From assembly GCF_002878395.1 (NCBI RefSeq), contig NW_025842141.1, positions 296,442 through 360,441 on the forward strand: a stretch of 64,000 bases of DNA, in the 5' to 3' direction. This DNA is from Capsicum annuum. Taxonomy: Eukaryota > Streptophyta > Magnoliopsida > Solanales > Solanaceae. Position 1 is the stretch's first letter. Every line of letters starts with the position of its first letter. Positions 37,200 through 49,306 of this stretch are shown one piece after another. The notes beneath the pieces were generated by a model. That model worked only from the letters and a program-made list of their open reading frames with translations. It was not told the DNA's origin and made no database searches. Position numbers and translations under genes: made by a program.

Positions 37200-38700
37200 T
37201 CTATAGCCCACAATTCTGGGGGTGGGCCCGTGGTTCGGGCATTTTATATGTCAAAAATTTACTGAGGCGTGCCATGGAGGTTGGGGATCATCCCAGTGTG
37301 GTCCATTTAATTTTTTGTGGCCATTTGGGTAGACAAACTGGCAAAACAGTGCGAATGGGAAATATTGGGCTAAATTAGTGTGCTATAGCCCACGGTTTTG
37401 TGGGTGGGCCTGGGGTTCGAGTGTTCTATGGGTTGAAAAATGACCGAGCTGTGTCAGGAAGGATGGGGATTATCCCAGTGTGGTCCGTTTAATTTTTCGT
37501 GGCCATTTAGGTGGACAAATGGGTGAAACGGTATGAATGGAACATTTTCGAGCTTAATTTATGTGTTATATCCCATGGTTTGGGGGGTGGAACTGGGGTC
37601 CGAGTGTACTATGTGCTGAAAATCGACCGGGCATGCCAGAGAGGTTGCGGATCATCCTAGTGTTGTCTGTTTAATTTTTCGTGACTATTTGGGTGGACAA
37701 ACGGGCAAAATGGCTTGAATGGGGACTTTTCTGGCCAAATTGGTGTGCTATAGGCCACGGTTTTAGGGGTTGGCTCGGGGCCTGGGCGTACTGTAGGCCA
37801 ATAATCATTCGGGGCATGGCCGGTATATTGGGGATCAACCTAGTGTGGTTCATTTAATTTTTCGTGGCAATTTGGGTGGACAAACGGGCGAAACGGTGCG
37901 AATAGGGCATTTTCAGGTCAAATTTGCATGCTATAACCCACAGCTTTGGGGGTTGGCCCAGGGTCTGGGTGTGCTGTGGGCCAGTAATCGATCAGGATGT
38001 GCCAGGGAGGTTGGTGATCATTCTAGTATGGTCCATTTCATTTTTCGTTGCCATTTGGGTGGACACATAAGTGAAACGGTGCGAACGGTGCCTTTTTTTG
38101 GATAAATCAGTGTGCTATACCCCACGGTTTCAAGGGTGGGCCTGGGGTTCAAGCTTGCTGTGGGCCGAAATTAGACTAAAGTATGCCAGGGGATTTAGGG
38201 ATTGTCTCAGTATGGTCCTTTAATTTTTCATAACCATTTGGGTGGATAAACGGGCAAGACGGTGCGAACGAGGCATTTTTCAGCCAAATCGGTGAGCTAT
38301 AGCCCATGGTTTCGGGGGTGGGCCTGGGGTCCAGGTGTGCTATGGGCCAAAAATTAATCAAGGCATGCTAGGGAGGTTGGGAATCATCCTAGTGTGTTCC
38401 GTTTAATCTTTTGTAACTATTTGTGGACAAACGGGCGAAATGGCGCGAACAGGGCTTTTTTGGGCCAAATCGGTGTACTACACATGGTTTTGGGGTAGTC
38501 CCTAGGTATGGGCATGCTGTAGGATAAAAATTAACTTGGACATGCCAGGGAGGTTGGGGATCATCCCAGTGTAGTCCGTTTAATTTTTTGTGGCCATTTG
38601 GGTGGACAAACAGGGGAAATGACGCGAACGGGGCATTTTTGGGCTAAATCGGTGTGTTATAGCCCCCGATTTTAGGGGTGGGCGTGCGGTCCAGGCGTGC
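37200..38700. repeat. Segmental duplication inside satellite, copy 1 (approximate limits)
   Basis: This is a run of about eight monomers whose private variants recur about 1.82 kb (ten monomers) downstream. Shared marks include: GAAAGATGGGG-like near 37460 and 39283; GGTTGCGGATCAT near 37645 and 39468; the rare CCAATAATC form near 37799 and 39807 or CTAATAATC near 39622; GGTGGACACATAAGTGAAAC near 38059 matching GGTGGACACACAAGTGAAAC near 39882; ATACCCCACGGTTTCAAGGG near 38116 and 39941; and GGTGAGCTATAG near 38290 and 40116. Limits are by eye. Confidence 0.7.
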
Positions 38701-39019
38701 TGTGGGCGAAAAATCAACTAGGGCATGCCAGGGAGGTTGGGGATCATCCCAGTATAATCTATTTATTTTTTTCGTGGCTATTTGGGTGGACAAACGGGCG
38801 AAACGGCTAGAACAGAGAAATTTCAGGCTAAATTGGTGTGCTATAGCCCACAGTTTTGAGGTCATGCTTGGGGTTCAGGAATGTTGTAGGCCAAAAATCG
38901 ACCAAGGTTTGCTAGAGAGATTACGGATCATCCCAATATGGTCCATTTTAATTTTTTATTGCCATTTGGGTGGACAAACAGGTAAAACAGCGTGATTGGG
39001 GCATTTTTGGGCCAAATTG

Positions 39020-40520
39020 GGGTGCTATAGCCCATGGTTTTAGGGGTGGGCACGGGGTCCAAGCGTGTTGTGGGTGAAAAATCAATTGGGGCACGCCAGG
39101 GAGATTGGCAATTATTCTAGTGTGGTCCGTTTAATTTTATGTGGCCATTTGGGTAGACAAACTAGCAAAACAGCATGAATGTGGCATTTTTGGGCTAAAT
39201 CGGTGTGCTATTGCCCACGATTTTGGGGGTGGGCCTAGGGTCCGAGTATTTTATGAGCCAAAAACTGATTGAGGTATTCCAGGAAAGATGGGGATCATCC
39301 CAGTATGGTCTATTTAATTTTTTGTGGCTATTTAGGTGGACAAACGTGTGAAACAGCACGAACGGGGTATTTTCATGCTAAATCGGTGTTCTATAGCCCA
39401 CAGTTTGGGGGTGGGCCTGGGGTCCGAGTTTACCATGGGCTAAAAATCAACCAAGGAATGATAGGGAGGTTGCGGATCATCCCAGTGTTGTTCGTTTAAT
39501 TTTTTGTGACCATATGGGTTGACAAACGGGTAAAACGACTCGAATGGGGCCTTTTTGGGCCAAATTGGTGTGCTATAGCCCATGGTTTTAGGGGTTGGCC
39601 CGGGGTCTGGGCGTACTGTGGGCTAATAATCGATCAGGGGCATGATAGGGAGGTTGGGGTTGTTCCAGTATGGTTCGTTTTATTTTTTGTGGCCATTTGG
39701 ATGGACAAACGGGCGAAACGGTGCGAACAGGGCATTTTCAGGCCAAATCTGTATGTTATAGCCCATAGTTTTGGGGGTTAGCCCGGGGTTTGGGTGTGAT
39801 GTGGGCCAATAATCGATCGGGGAGTGATAGGGAGGTTGGGGATCATTCCAGTATGGACCGTTTCATTTTTCGTGACCATTTGGGTGGACACACAAGTGAA
39901 ACAATGCGAACGGTGCATTTTTGGGCCAAATTGGTGTGCTATACCCCACGGTTTCAAGGGCGGGCTTGGGATCCAAGTATGTTGTAGGCTAAAAATCCAT
40001 CAAAGTATGCTAGGAAGGTTAGGGATCATCTCAGTATGGTCCATTTAATTTTTCATGGCCATTTGGGTGGAGAAACGGGCAAAACAGTGCAAACGGGGCA
40101 TTTTTGGGCCAAATCGGTGAGCTATAGCCCACGGTTTTGGGGGTGGGCTCGGGGTCCTAGCGTGATATAGGCCACATATTGATCGAGGTATGACAGGGAG
40201 GTTGGAAATCATCCTAGTGTGATCTGTTTAATTTTTGTGGCTATTTGTGTGGACAAACGGGCGAAACGGTATGAACGGGGCATTTTTTAGCCAAATCGGT
40301 GTGCTACCCACGATTTTGGGGGTGGTCCGAGGGTATGGGCGTACTGTGGGTTGAAAATTGACTTGGGATTGACAGGGAGTTTGGGGATCATCCTAGTGTG
40401 GTCCTTTTAATTTTTTGTGGCCATTTGAGTGGACAAACGGGGGAAACAGCACAAATGGGGCATTTCTGGATCAAATCGGTGTGCTATAGCCTATGGTTTG
40501 AGGGGTGCACACGGGGTCCG
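39020..40520. repeat. Segmental duplication inside satellite, copy 2 (approximate limits)
   Basis: This is the partner of the block starting near 37200, with the same order of private monomer variants at an offset of about 1.82 kb. A shortened monomer lacking part of GCTATAGCCC is also shared (GTACTACACATGG near 38466; GTGCTACCCACG near 40300). Divergence between copies is higher than within very recent duplications, so the event is not new. Confidence 0.7.
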
Positions 40521-43500
40521 AGCGTACTATGGGTCGTAAATTGATTGGGGCATGTATGGGAGGTTGGGTCTTCCCAGTATTGTCCGTTTAATTTTTTGTG
40601 GCCATTTGGGTGAATAAACAGGCAAAACAATGCGAACGAAGAATTTTCGGGCTAAATCGGTGTGCTATAGCCTACGGTTTTAGGGGTGGGCATAGGTTCC
40701 GCGCATGCTGTGGGCTAAAAATCGATCGAGACATGCTAGGAAGGTAGGGGATCATCCTAGTGTGGTCCATTTATTTTTTCATTGCCATTTTGGAGGACAA
40801 ACGGGAGAAACGACACGAATAGGGCATTTTTGGGCTAAATCGGTGTGCTATAACCCATAGTTTGAGGGTGGGCTTAGGGTTCGGGCGTGCTGTGGGCCAA
40901 AAATTGATCAGCGTATGCCAGGGAGGTTGGGGATCATCCCAGTGTGGTCTGTTTAAATTTTGGTGGCCATTTGAGTTGGCAAACGGGCGAAACGGAGCGA
41001 ACGGGGCATTTACAGGACAAATCGATGTGCTTTAGCCAACGATTTTGGGGCTGGGCTCGGGGTCCGGGAGAGATGTGGGCTGAAAATCGATTGGGGCATG
41101 CCAGAGAGTTTAGGGATCATCCCAGTTTAGACCGTTTAATTTTCATTTCCTTTTCGGTGGACAAACGGGCAAAATGACAGGAATAGGGCATTTTCGCTCC
41201 AAATCGGTGTGCTATAGCCAATGGTTTTGCGGGTGGACCCAGGGTTCGGCCTTGTTGTGGGCTAAAAATTGATCAGGGTATGCTAGAAAATTTGGGGATC
41301 ATCCCTGTGTGGTCCGTTTAAATTTTTGTGGCTATTTGGGTTGACAAACAGGTAAAACAGAGCGAACGGGGCATTTTCAAGCTAAATTGGTGTGCTATAC
41401 CCTACGGTTTTGGAGGTAGGCCCTGGGTCTAAGGATGTTGTGGGTAGAAAATCAACCGGGGCATGCCAAGGAGGTTGGAGATCATCCCAGTATGTTTTTT
41501 TAATTCTTTGTGGCCTTTGGGTGGAGAAACAAGCGAAACAACATGAATGGGCATTTTCAGGCCAAATCAGTGTCTTATAGCCTATGGTTTTTGGGGTGGA
41601 CCCGGGGTCCAGGTGTGCTGTGGGCAAAAAATGACTGGGGCATAACAAGGAGTTTGTGGATTATCCTAGTGTGGTCCATTTAATTTATCTGGGCTATTTG
41701 GGTGAACAAACGGGCGAAACAGCACGAATGGAGCATTTTTGGGGCAAATCAGTCTGCTATAACCCACGGTTTTGGGGGTGGGCCCGAGGTTCGGGCGTGC
41801 TATGGGACAAAAATTAACCAATGTATGCTAGGGAGGTTGGGGATCATCCTAGTGCAATCCATTTATTTTTTCATGACTATTTGGGTGGACAAATGGGTGA
41901 AACGGCTAGAATAGGGTAATTTCGGGCCAAATCAGTGTGCTATAGCCCACAGTTTTGAGGGCGGGCTTAGGGTTCGGACTTGCTGTGGGCCAAAAATTGA
42001 TTGGGGTATGCCAGGGAGATTGGGCATCGTCCCAGTATGGTGAATTTTAATTTTTTATGGACATTAGGTGGACAAACGGGCAAAACAGCATGAACGGGGC
42101 ATTTTTGGGCCAAATTGAGGTGCTATAGCCCATGGTATCAAGGGTGGGCACGGGGTCCGGGTGTGCTGTAGGTAAAAAATTAATTGGACGTGTGCCAGAG
42201 AGATTGGGGATCATCCCAGTATGGTCCATTTAATTTTTCTTGACCATTTGGGTAGACAAACGGACGAAACGGCGCGAATGGGGCATTTTTGGCCAAATGG
42301 GTGTTCTAAAGCCCATGGTTTCGGGGGTAGTCCCGGGCGTGCTATAAGCCAAAAATTTATCGAGGCATGCCGGAGAGCTTAGGGATTGTCCTAGAGTGGT
42401 TTGATTAATTTTTTGTGGCAATTTGGATGGACAAACAGGCGAAACAGCACTAACGGGGTATTTACGGACCAAATCGGTGAGCAATATCCCACAGTTTTAG
42501 GGATATGCCCAGGGTTCGGGCATGTTATCAGCTAGAAATCGACCGAGGCATGCTAGGGAGGTTGGAGATCATCCCATTATTTTCCATTTAATTTTTGATG
42601 GCCATTTGGATGGACAAACGGGTGAAACGATGCAAACGGGGAATTTTAGGGCTAAATTGGTGTTCTATTGCCCACGGTTTCATGAGTGGGCCTAGGGTTG
42701 GGATGTGCTATGGGCTAAAAATTGATCGGGGCATGCCAGTGAGGTTGGGGATAATCCCATTGTGTTCCGTTTAATTTTTTGTGGCCATTTGGGTGGACAA
42801 ACGGGTGAATCGGCGCGAACGAGATATTTTTAGGCCAAATCAGTGTGCTATAGCGCACGATTATGGGGATAGGCCTGGGATACGGGTGTGCTGTGGGCCA
42901 AAAATCTACCGGGGTATGACAGGGAGGTTGGGGATTATCCCAGTGTGCTCCGTTGAATTTTTCGTGGCCATTTTCGTGGACAAACGGGCAAAATAGCGAG
43001 AACGGGACATTTTCAGGCCCAATCGGTGTGCTATAGCCCATGATTTTAGGGGTGGGCTCAGGGTTCGGGCATGCTGTAGGCCAAAAATTTACTGAGGCAT
43101 GCCATAAGAGTTGAGGATCATCCCAGTATGGTCTGTTTAATTTTTTATGGCCATTTGGGTGGACAAACGGGCGAAACAGCGTGAATGGGCCATTTTCATA
43201 ACAAATTGGTGTGCTATAGACCACGGTTTTAGCAATGGACACGGGGTCTGGGTGTCCTATATCCCGTAAGTATATCGAGCATGCTTGGGAGGTTGGGGAT
43301 TATCCCTATGTTTTCCATTTAATTTTTTGTGGCTATTTGGGTGGACAAACGGGTAAAACGACACAAACGGGACATTTTCGAGCCAAATCGGTGTGCTATA
43401 GTGCACGGTTTTAGGGGTGGGCCCTGGGTTCGAAGGTGTTGTGGGTCAAAAATCAATCGGGGTATGCTAGGGAGGTTGGGGATTGTCCCAGTGTGGTACA

Positions 43501-45805
43501 TTTAATTTTTTGTGGTCATTTGGGTTGACAAACGAGCAAAATGGCACGAACGGGGTTTTTTAGGCCAAATCGGTGTGCTTAGCCCACGGTTTTAGGGGTT
43601 GGCATGGGATGCGAGTGTGCTGTGGTCAGTAAATCGATCGGGGCATGCTTGGGAGATTGAGGATCATCCTAGCGAGGTCCGTTTAATTCTTTGCGGTTAT
43701 TTGGGAGGACAAACGGGCAAAACGGCTCGAATGGGGCCTTTTTGGACCAAATCAGTGTGCTATAGCCCATGATTTTAGGGGTGGGCCTAGCGTCTGAGCG
43801 TGCTGAGCACTGAAAACTGGCTGGGGAATTCCAGAGAGGTTGAGGATCATCACAGTATGGTCTGTTTAATTTTTTGTGGCCATTTGGGTGGATACACAGG
43901 TAAAACAGTGCGATTGAGGCATTTTCAGGCCAAATCAATGTGCTATAGCCCACGGTTTTAGGGGTGAGCTTGAGGTCCGGGCGTTCTGTATGCCAAAAAT
44001 TGATCGAGGCTTTCCAGGAGGGTTGAGGATCATCCCAGTATGGTCCATTTATTTTTTTGTGGCTATTTGGGTGGACAAACGGGCGAAACGGCACGAACGG
44101 GGCATTTTTGGGCCTAATCAAGATGCTATAACCCATGTTTTAAGGAGTGGGCTTGGGGGACGAACGTGCTTTTGGCCAAAAATTGACTGGGGCATACCAG
44201 GGAGGTTGGGGATCACGCCAGTGTGTTTCGTTTAATTTGTCATAGCTATTTGGGTGGACAAACGAGCAAAACGATGCGAACGGGGCATTTTGGGCCAAAT
44301 CGATGTGCGATAGCCCAAGGTTTTGGGGGTGGTCCTATGATAAGGGCGTATTGTGGGCCAAAAATCAACTATGGTGTGCCAGGGAGGTTGGGGATCGTCC
44401 TATATGATCCGTTTAATTTTTTATGGCTATTTGTGTGGACAAATGAGCAAAACGGTACGATCAAAGCATTTTTGGGACAAATCAATGTGCTATAGCCCAT
44501 GGTTTTGGGGGTGAGCTCGGGGTTTGGGCTTCCTGTGGGCCAAAAATTAATCGAGGCATGCTAGGGAGGTTGGGGATCATCCTAGTGTGGTTTTTTAAAT
44601 TTTTCGTGGTCATTTGGGTTGACAAATAGGCAAAACTGCGTAAATGTGACATTTTCGGGCCAAATCGGTGTGCTATAGCCCATGGTTTTGGGGGTAGGCC
44701 TGGGTTACGAGCGGGATGTGGGCTGAAAATCAAATGAGGCATGCCAAAGAAGTCGAGGATTATCCCAGTATGGTCCGTTTAATTTTTTGTAGCCATTTGG
44801 GTGTACAAACAGGCAAAGCGGTGCGAACAGGGCATTTTTGGGACAAATCGGTGTTTTATAGCCCATGGTTTTGGAGGTGCTCCCGAGGTTCGGGCATGCT
44901 GTAGGTTAAAAATTGACTGGGGCATGCTAGGGAGGTTGGGGATCATCCCAGTGTGGTTCGTTTAATTTTTTATGGCTATTTGGGTGGACAAATAGGCAAA
45001 ACGACCCGAATGAGGTATTTTTGGGCCAAATTGGGTTGCTATAGGCCACGACTTCGAGGGTGGGCTAAGGGTTCAAGCGTTTTGTGGGTCGAAAATCGAT
45101 CGGGATGTGCCAAGGAGGTTAGGGATCATCTTAGTATGGTCCATTTAATTTTTTGTGGCTATTTGGATAGACAAACGGGCGAAACAGCACGAACGGGGTA
45201 TTTTCGAGCCAAATCGATGTGCTATAACCCACAGTTTTGGGGGTGGGCCCGGGTCTGGGCGTACTATAGGACAAAATTTTATTGAGGCATGCCAGGGAGG
45301 TTAGGGATCATCCCAGTGTGGTTCATTTAATTTTTTGTGGCCATTTGGGTAGACAAACAGGCGAAACGGTGCGAACGGTGTATTTTTGGGCTAAATCGGT
45401 GTGCTATAGCTTACGATTTTGAGAGTGGACTCGGGGTTTAGGCGTGTTGTGGGCAAAAAATGACTGGGGCATGCTAGAGAGGTTGGAGATCATCCAAGTG
45501 TGGTCCGTTTAATTTTTCTTGGCCATTTGGGTGGAAAAGAGGGCATAACAGCATGAATTGGGCATTTTTGGGCCAAATCGGTGTGATATAGTCCACAGTT
45601 TTGGGGGTGCTCCTGGTCAGGGTGTGCTGTGGGCTGAAAATCGACTGAGGCATGCCAGGAAGGTTGGGGATCGTCCCAGTGTGGTCCGTTTAATTTTTCG
45701 TGGCTATTTAGGTGGACAAACGAGTGAAACAACACAAACTGGGCATTTTTGAGCTAAATCGGTGTGCTATAGCGCATAGTTTCGAGGGTGGGCCCGGGGT
45801 CTAGG

Positions 45806-46585
45806 TGATACATGTGTGACTATGAAGATCAATGTGTGTACAAATTCAGCAAAGTATCATCATAAGAAGTTCAATGTTGAGACATGAGAAGTATCAAAGA
45901 GACACCAAAGCCACCCTATTTGCTCATTTATTACACTAGAGGGGCGCCCCCTTTTCATTTAGGGTCTTTTGGTCATTTCATCTTTTATGTAATAAGGAGA
46001 CTATATATAGTTTAGTATTAGGGATTTTCATGGCTTTGTTGATTATTGTTGTAAGTCTTGACATTTGAAATACCAAAGTCCTCTCTCTACTTGAGGCAAA
46101 TCGAAACTTGTAACTAGGATAGCAATTCAAGGGTGGAATCTCTTTTTATTGCTTGTTTTTGAGAAACCTTGGCGCTTGAGTGGTGGAATCCTCTCTTGTG
46201 TCATCATAAGAGTTAGGTGATCGTGTGTGGAGGTGTTAGGGGTCTTAGAGTTTTATGTACTCTTTGGTTACTAGGATTTACACCACCTTTGTCTAACTAT
46301 CTATCCCTCTACTTTTGTTTTCATCTTGTAGTAGTTGTGTCTTGTCTCCTTGTAATAGTTGGTTGGTGTTATTGTAACCTTATTGTTAATCACATTAATG
46401 TAGTCTTGTTGCTGTTTTAGTGTGGTTATACACGTTATTATCTCTCCATTGTTGAAGCATTCTCGGATTTCATTCTTGTGTAGTTATTCTTGGCCGAGAC
46501 TTAGTTCCTGGGGCTCTCGGTTTGTGGTGTTTTTTGTGACATTTTTGGGGGCTGTTTTGTGTCTTCTTGGGGTTTTAAGGTATCA
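45806..46585 (+). repeat. R2 5' LTR (780 bp)
   Basis: The LTR runs from TGATACATGTGTGACTATGA to TTTTAAGGTATCA and matches 49307-49814. It contains GAGGGGCGCCCCC (45940-45952), a G/C-rich palindromic core that is also intact in the 3' LTR (49440-49452), and a TATA-like TATATATA at 46002-46009. Sequence from about 46065 to 46340 has no counterpart in the 3' LTR. Confidence 0.92.
46002..46009 (+). promoter_or_regulatory. Candidate TATA box in R2 5' LTR
   Basis: TATATATA follows AATAAGGAGAC and is kept in the 3' LTR at 49503-49510. The position, about 200 bp into the LTR, is like that in R3. Confidence 0.55.
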
Positions 46586-46587
46586 TT

Positions 46588-46600
46588 TGGTATCAAATCC
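46588..46600 (+). other. R2 primer binding site (initiator tRNA-Met type)
   Basis: TGGTATCAAATCC begins two bases after the LTR end, the same spacing as in R1 and R3. The first eight bases match the usual tRNA-Met complement and the rest has drifted. Confidence 0.82.
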
Positions 46601-47346
46601 AAGGCTTTTTTGTTCCCACAATACCAATCTTGGGCTCTCTTAGTTAAAAAAAAAGTGTTGAAGTGTTTTTGTTCTTGGTCGAGTGTTCTTCTTGTTGTTG
46701 TTGTGTTTGGCTGAGATTTGTGTCTTTATTTGAGTGTGTTTTGTTTTCTTAGTTTGTTTATAGTGTTGGTTCCCTTTATCCTCAAGACTTATTGAGTCTA
46801 CCACCCAAGTTCTTGAGCAAGATTCCGGTTGTGTTGTGGTGTTAAGTGGACGGTTTCTTGTTGGTGGTGGTGGTGTTCATCTTGTGTTCTTGTGTTGTGT
46901 TGAAGAAGTTGTTGTTTGATCTTGAAGAGAGAAAATAATTATAAGACTTTGTGTTTGTCTTGATAACAATCCAAGACAATACCAAAGTAGAAAAAGAAAA
47001 AGAGCCCTCCAAAAAGCAAGTTACCAAAAAGGAGTAAGGCACTTTTCAAACTTACACAAAAGAGGAAAGAGACAAGACTACCCAAAAAAGTTGTCTTGAC
47101 AAAAGAGTGCAAGTTGGTAGAAAGTTGGTGGAAAAGTTTTGAATCTTGAAAAGAGAGTCTCAAGTCTTGTAAGCCTATACCATAGCCGAAATATCTTCCT
47201 CAAAGGTGTATTATTGAACATCAAAGTCTCGAAACAAATTCTCTTCAACAACAAAGTGTGTTTTTGTCTTGTAAACTTGTTTATTTACTTGTTATCATTT
47301 GTGTGGTGTTGTTTCTTGCGGTTCAAAGACTTGAACCTTTGTTGGT
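46601..47346 (+). other. R2 untranslated leader
   Basis: About 750 bp of A/T-rich sequence with an A-run near 46646-46654 and many stops in all frames. It shows the same T/G-rich style as the R1 and R3 leaders (TTCTTGGTCGAGTG, TTGTTGTTGTGTTTGGC) but is much shorter. I see no gene in it. Confidence 0.6.
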
Positions 47347-48824
47347 GTGTTGTGTATGACATTGTGGAATTTTTTCGATGCTATTGAACCCAAGACCTCA
47401 CACTCTCAACCCACGGGGGAACACAATGCTACTAGTATCATTTTCGCTCTCCTTGAAGCTATGTCCCGATACATGGCTAGGATGACCGCGGGTATTGAAA
47501 AACTAGACTCAGATATGGTATCAATGAAGGGTGAAGTGTCAATAATGGGTGGGAGATTGGAGAGAGTGGAAATACAAAGAAGTCGACCTTCTACCCCTCG
47601 ACATATTTCACCAGCTAGTACTCCCGAGGCCATGCACCAAATGCTATATCCACCTATTGCGACAAATCAAACCAACACTCGCTCCCAAATTCGAGATCAT
47701 GATAGACCAACCCACTCTTCACTTCACCAAGTCCAAGAAGAAGGACTTGAAATCCAAATACCACCACCAAACCCGAGCCCTCCCATCTAAAATCCACTTG
47801 ACCAAAGACGTCACTATCCAAATCCAATCCGGCCACTACAAGCTCCACTTAACCTAAATAGACCCGTCCATGCTGAGGGATATGGTAAAGAAGAACAACA
47901 TGCTAGTTATAGACCATATGATAATGTTTACATTAGATGGGAGGAGATGAGGGGTAGCAAGGTGATCCAAGGGAAGTTCACAGCCAAGAAGGAAGAGTTG
48001 GTCTTTGGAACTAACAAGGGAACCAAAACCGTGATGTAGGTCTAAATACCATCAAGGTGGGGCTTCTAACATTCAAAGGTGAGAGTGATCTGGAAGAATT
48101 TCTAGCTTGGGAGTCCACTTGTGAGAGAATCTTCCAAGTTAATGACCTTACAGAGGAGAAAAAGAGTTGTTATGCGATTGCACATTTTGAGGGTTATGCT
48201 ACTTTGTAGTGGGAGTATGTGAAGCGATTTGGCAATGTTTTGATTTAGGGGCAGCCCCCTCCTTGGTTTAGGTTAAGGTACCTCATGAGACAAAGGTACT
48301 TACCTGAGAGTTACCATCAAGATCTCTTTGCTAAGTTGTATAACTTGAGGCAAGGGAACAAAAACGTTGTGGCTTACTATGACGAATTCCAACAACTCAT
48401 TTTGACACTTGATCAACGAGGGGAGCAAGTAAGCCATGAAGTCATTTGATTCAAGGTGGGGTTGAGTAGGGACATTTCCTCACGGTTGACACTTCACAAG
48501 TTTGACACCATTGATGCCATCTTCCAAGCTGCCTTGGAAGTTGAAAAGGAATTATGAGAGAAATCGAGTGTCAAGCTCAAAGGAAAATCTCCCTCGGGTT
48601 GGCACAAGGACAAAAATGAACCATCCAATATGTATAAAACCAAGGACAAGGCTGCACAAGCTGAAAACAAGGCTCACCAAAGGTACCCTCCAAGAAATGA
48701 AGGTAAACCATATTTCTCTTCTAGTTCTAAGGGCTTTTAATATTTTAAATGCCAAGGTTGGGGACACAAGGCTAAAGAGTGTCCAAATAGGATAAATATG
48801 ATCCTAAGGGAGGGAAAATTGTAA
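47347..48824 (+). pseudogene. R2 gag pseudogene (Ty3/Gypsy type)
   Basis: The N-terminal frame starts near 47347 and includes a short helical stretch (MVSMKGEVSIMGGRLERVE) and a Pro-rich segment. It stops at TAA 47788-47790, continues open to about 48038, then shifts frame. From about 48046 the frame reads as the conserved gag domain of plant Ty3 elements: TFKGESDLEEFLAWE, YAIAHFEGYA, WEYVKRF, RYLMRQRYLPESY, LRQGNKNVVAYYDEFQQL, KVGLSRDI and ALEVEKEL. It is broken by TAG 48207, TAG 48246, TGA 48447, TGA 48555 and TAA 48738, followed by a zinc-knuckle relic. Gag would form the particle and bind RNA; this copy cannot make it. Confidence 0.88.
48741..48782 (+). other. Zinc-knuckle relic of R2 gag
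   Basis: The frame reads YFKCQGWGHKAKEC. The CCHC nucleocapsid motif is Cys-x2-Cys-x4-His-x4-Cys. The second Cys, His and third Cys are present with correct spacing, and the first Cys position is Tyr (TAT), one G-to-A change from TGT. The codon just before is a TAA stop that could have been CAA. Confidence 0.85.
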
Positions 48825-49298
48825 TTTCTTGGGAAGGAGGTCGGACTTTAACCGAAGAAGATTAATGATCAATCTTAAGATAGAGAGAAGGTAGAACTTA
48901 AGGAGCCAAAAGAGGGGGATCAGAAAGATGTTTGGCCATATAAAGGTGAGATTGTAGTGCCTATGTATATGGAAAGGAAATTCATGCTTAGTGAGGGTAT
49001 GTAAGAAGAAGCCGAGAGTGAGGAGGATGAAGAAGAAGAGAAACTTAGAGTTGGGATTGTGGGATTTGCCCACAAGGACTCTTTGTTGATTACTAACCGA
49101 GATACTAGCACTTTGCCTAGTATCAAATCTTCTTATATGCAGGTTGTAGAACATATAAATCTAAGGATCATGATTGATGATATCATGGGACCCTTGGTTG
49201 AACATCCTATCCTTAGGAAGAGCAATGAAGAGATGATGAAAAGAGGAGAGCTTGCCGGTGATGATTGCTTGAATTTAAGGGCAAATTCCTCTCAATAT
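48825..49298 (+). other. R2 remnant between gag and 3' LTR
   Basis: The gag frame continues with stops. A readable acidic stretch follows (EEAESEEDEEEEKLRVG, from about 49006) and leads into a tail encoding DDCLNLRANSSQYGEDD just before the 3' LTR. That tail has the same layout as SRSNPFQEG in R1 and R3. No protease, reverse transcriptase, RNase H or integrase motif is visible, so pol was lost or was never part of this lineage. Confidence 0.6.
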
Positions 49299-49306
49299 GG
49301 AGAGGA
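49299..49306 (+). other. R2 polypurine tract (weak)
   Basis: GGAGAGGA abuts the TGATAC start of the 3' LTR. It is shorter than in R1 and R3 and interrupted upstream by TAT. Confidence 0.6.

Larger units (their letters stand above)
27882..45805. repeat. Long uninterrupted satellite array, type B (~17.9 kb, ~98 monomers)
   Basis: Type B monomers run head to tail with a period near 182 bp. Shortened or rearranged monomers occur near 31615, 31915, 33062, 34640, 35590, 35645 and 36565. Two nested duplications are annotated separately. Long frames on both strands are produced by the repeat and have no codon or start conservation. I see no gene, RNA gene or mobile element in this block. Confidence 0.95.

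Noticed and set aside
42715..43242. 175-codon frame on the minus strand
   Set aside because: It is the reverse complement of type B monomers, with repeated PFVHPNGHKKLN-type segments at the monomer period and no supporting signals.
45940..45952. GAGGGGCGCCCCC as a terminator hairpin
   Set aside because: It lies inside a plant LTR upstream of the TATA-like box, where a bacterial-type terminator has no meaning. It is recorded only as a G/C-rich palindromic core.
46217..46643. Hydrophobic small open frames in the R2 LTR as membrane proteins
   Set aside because: They are T-rich LTR sequence read in frame. The 3' LTR copy does not keep them intact.
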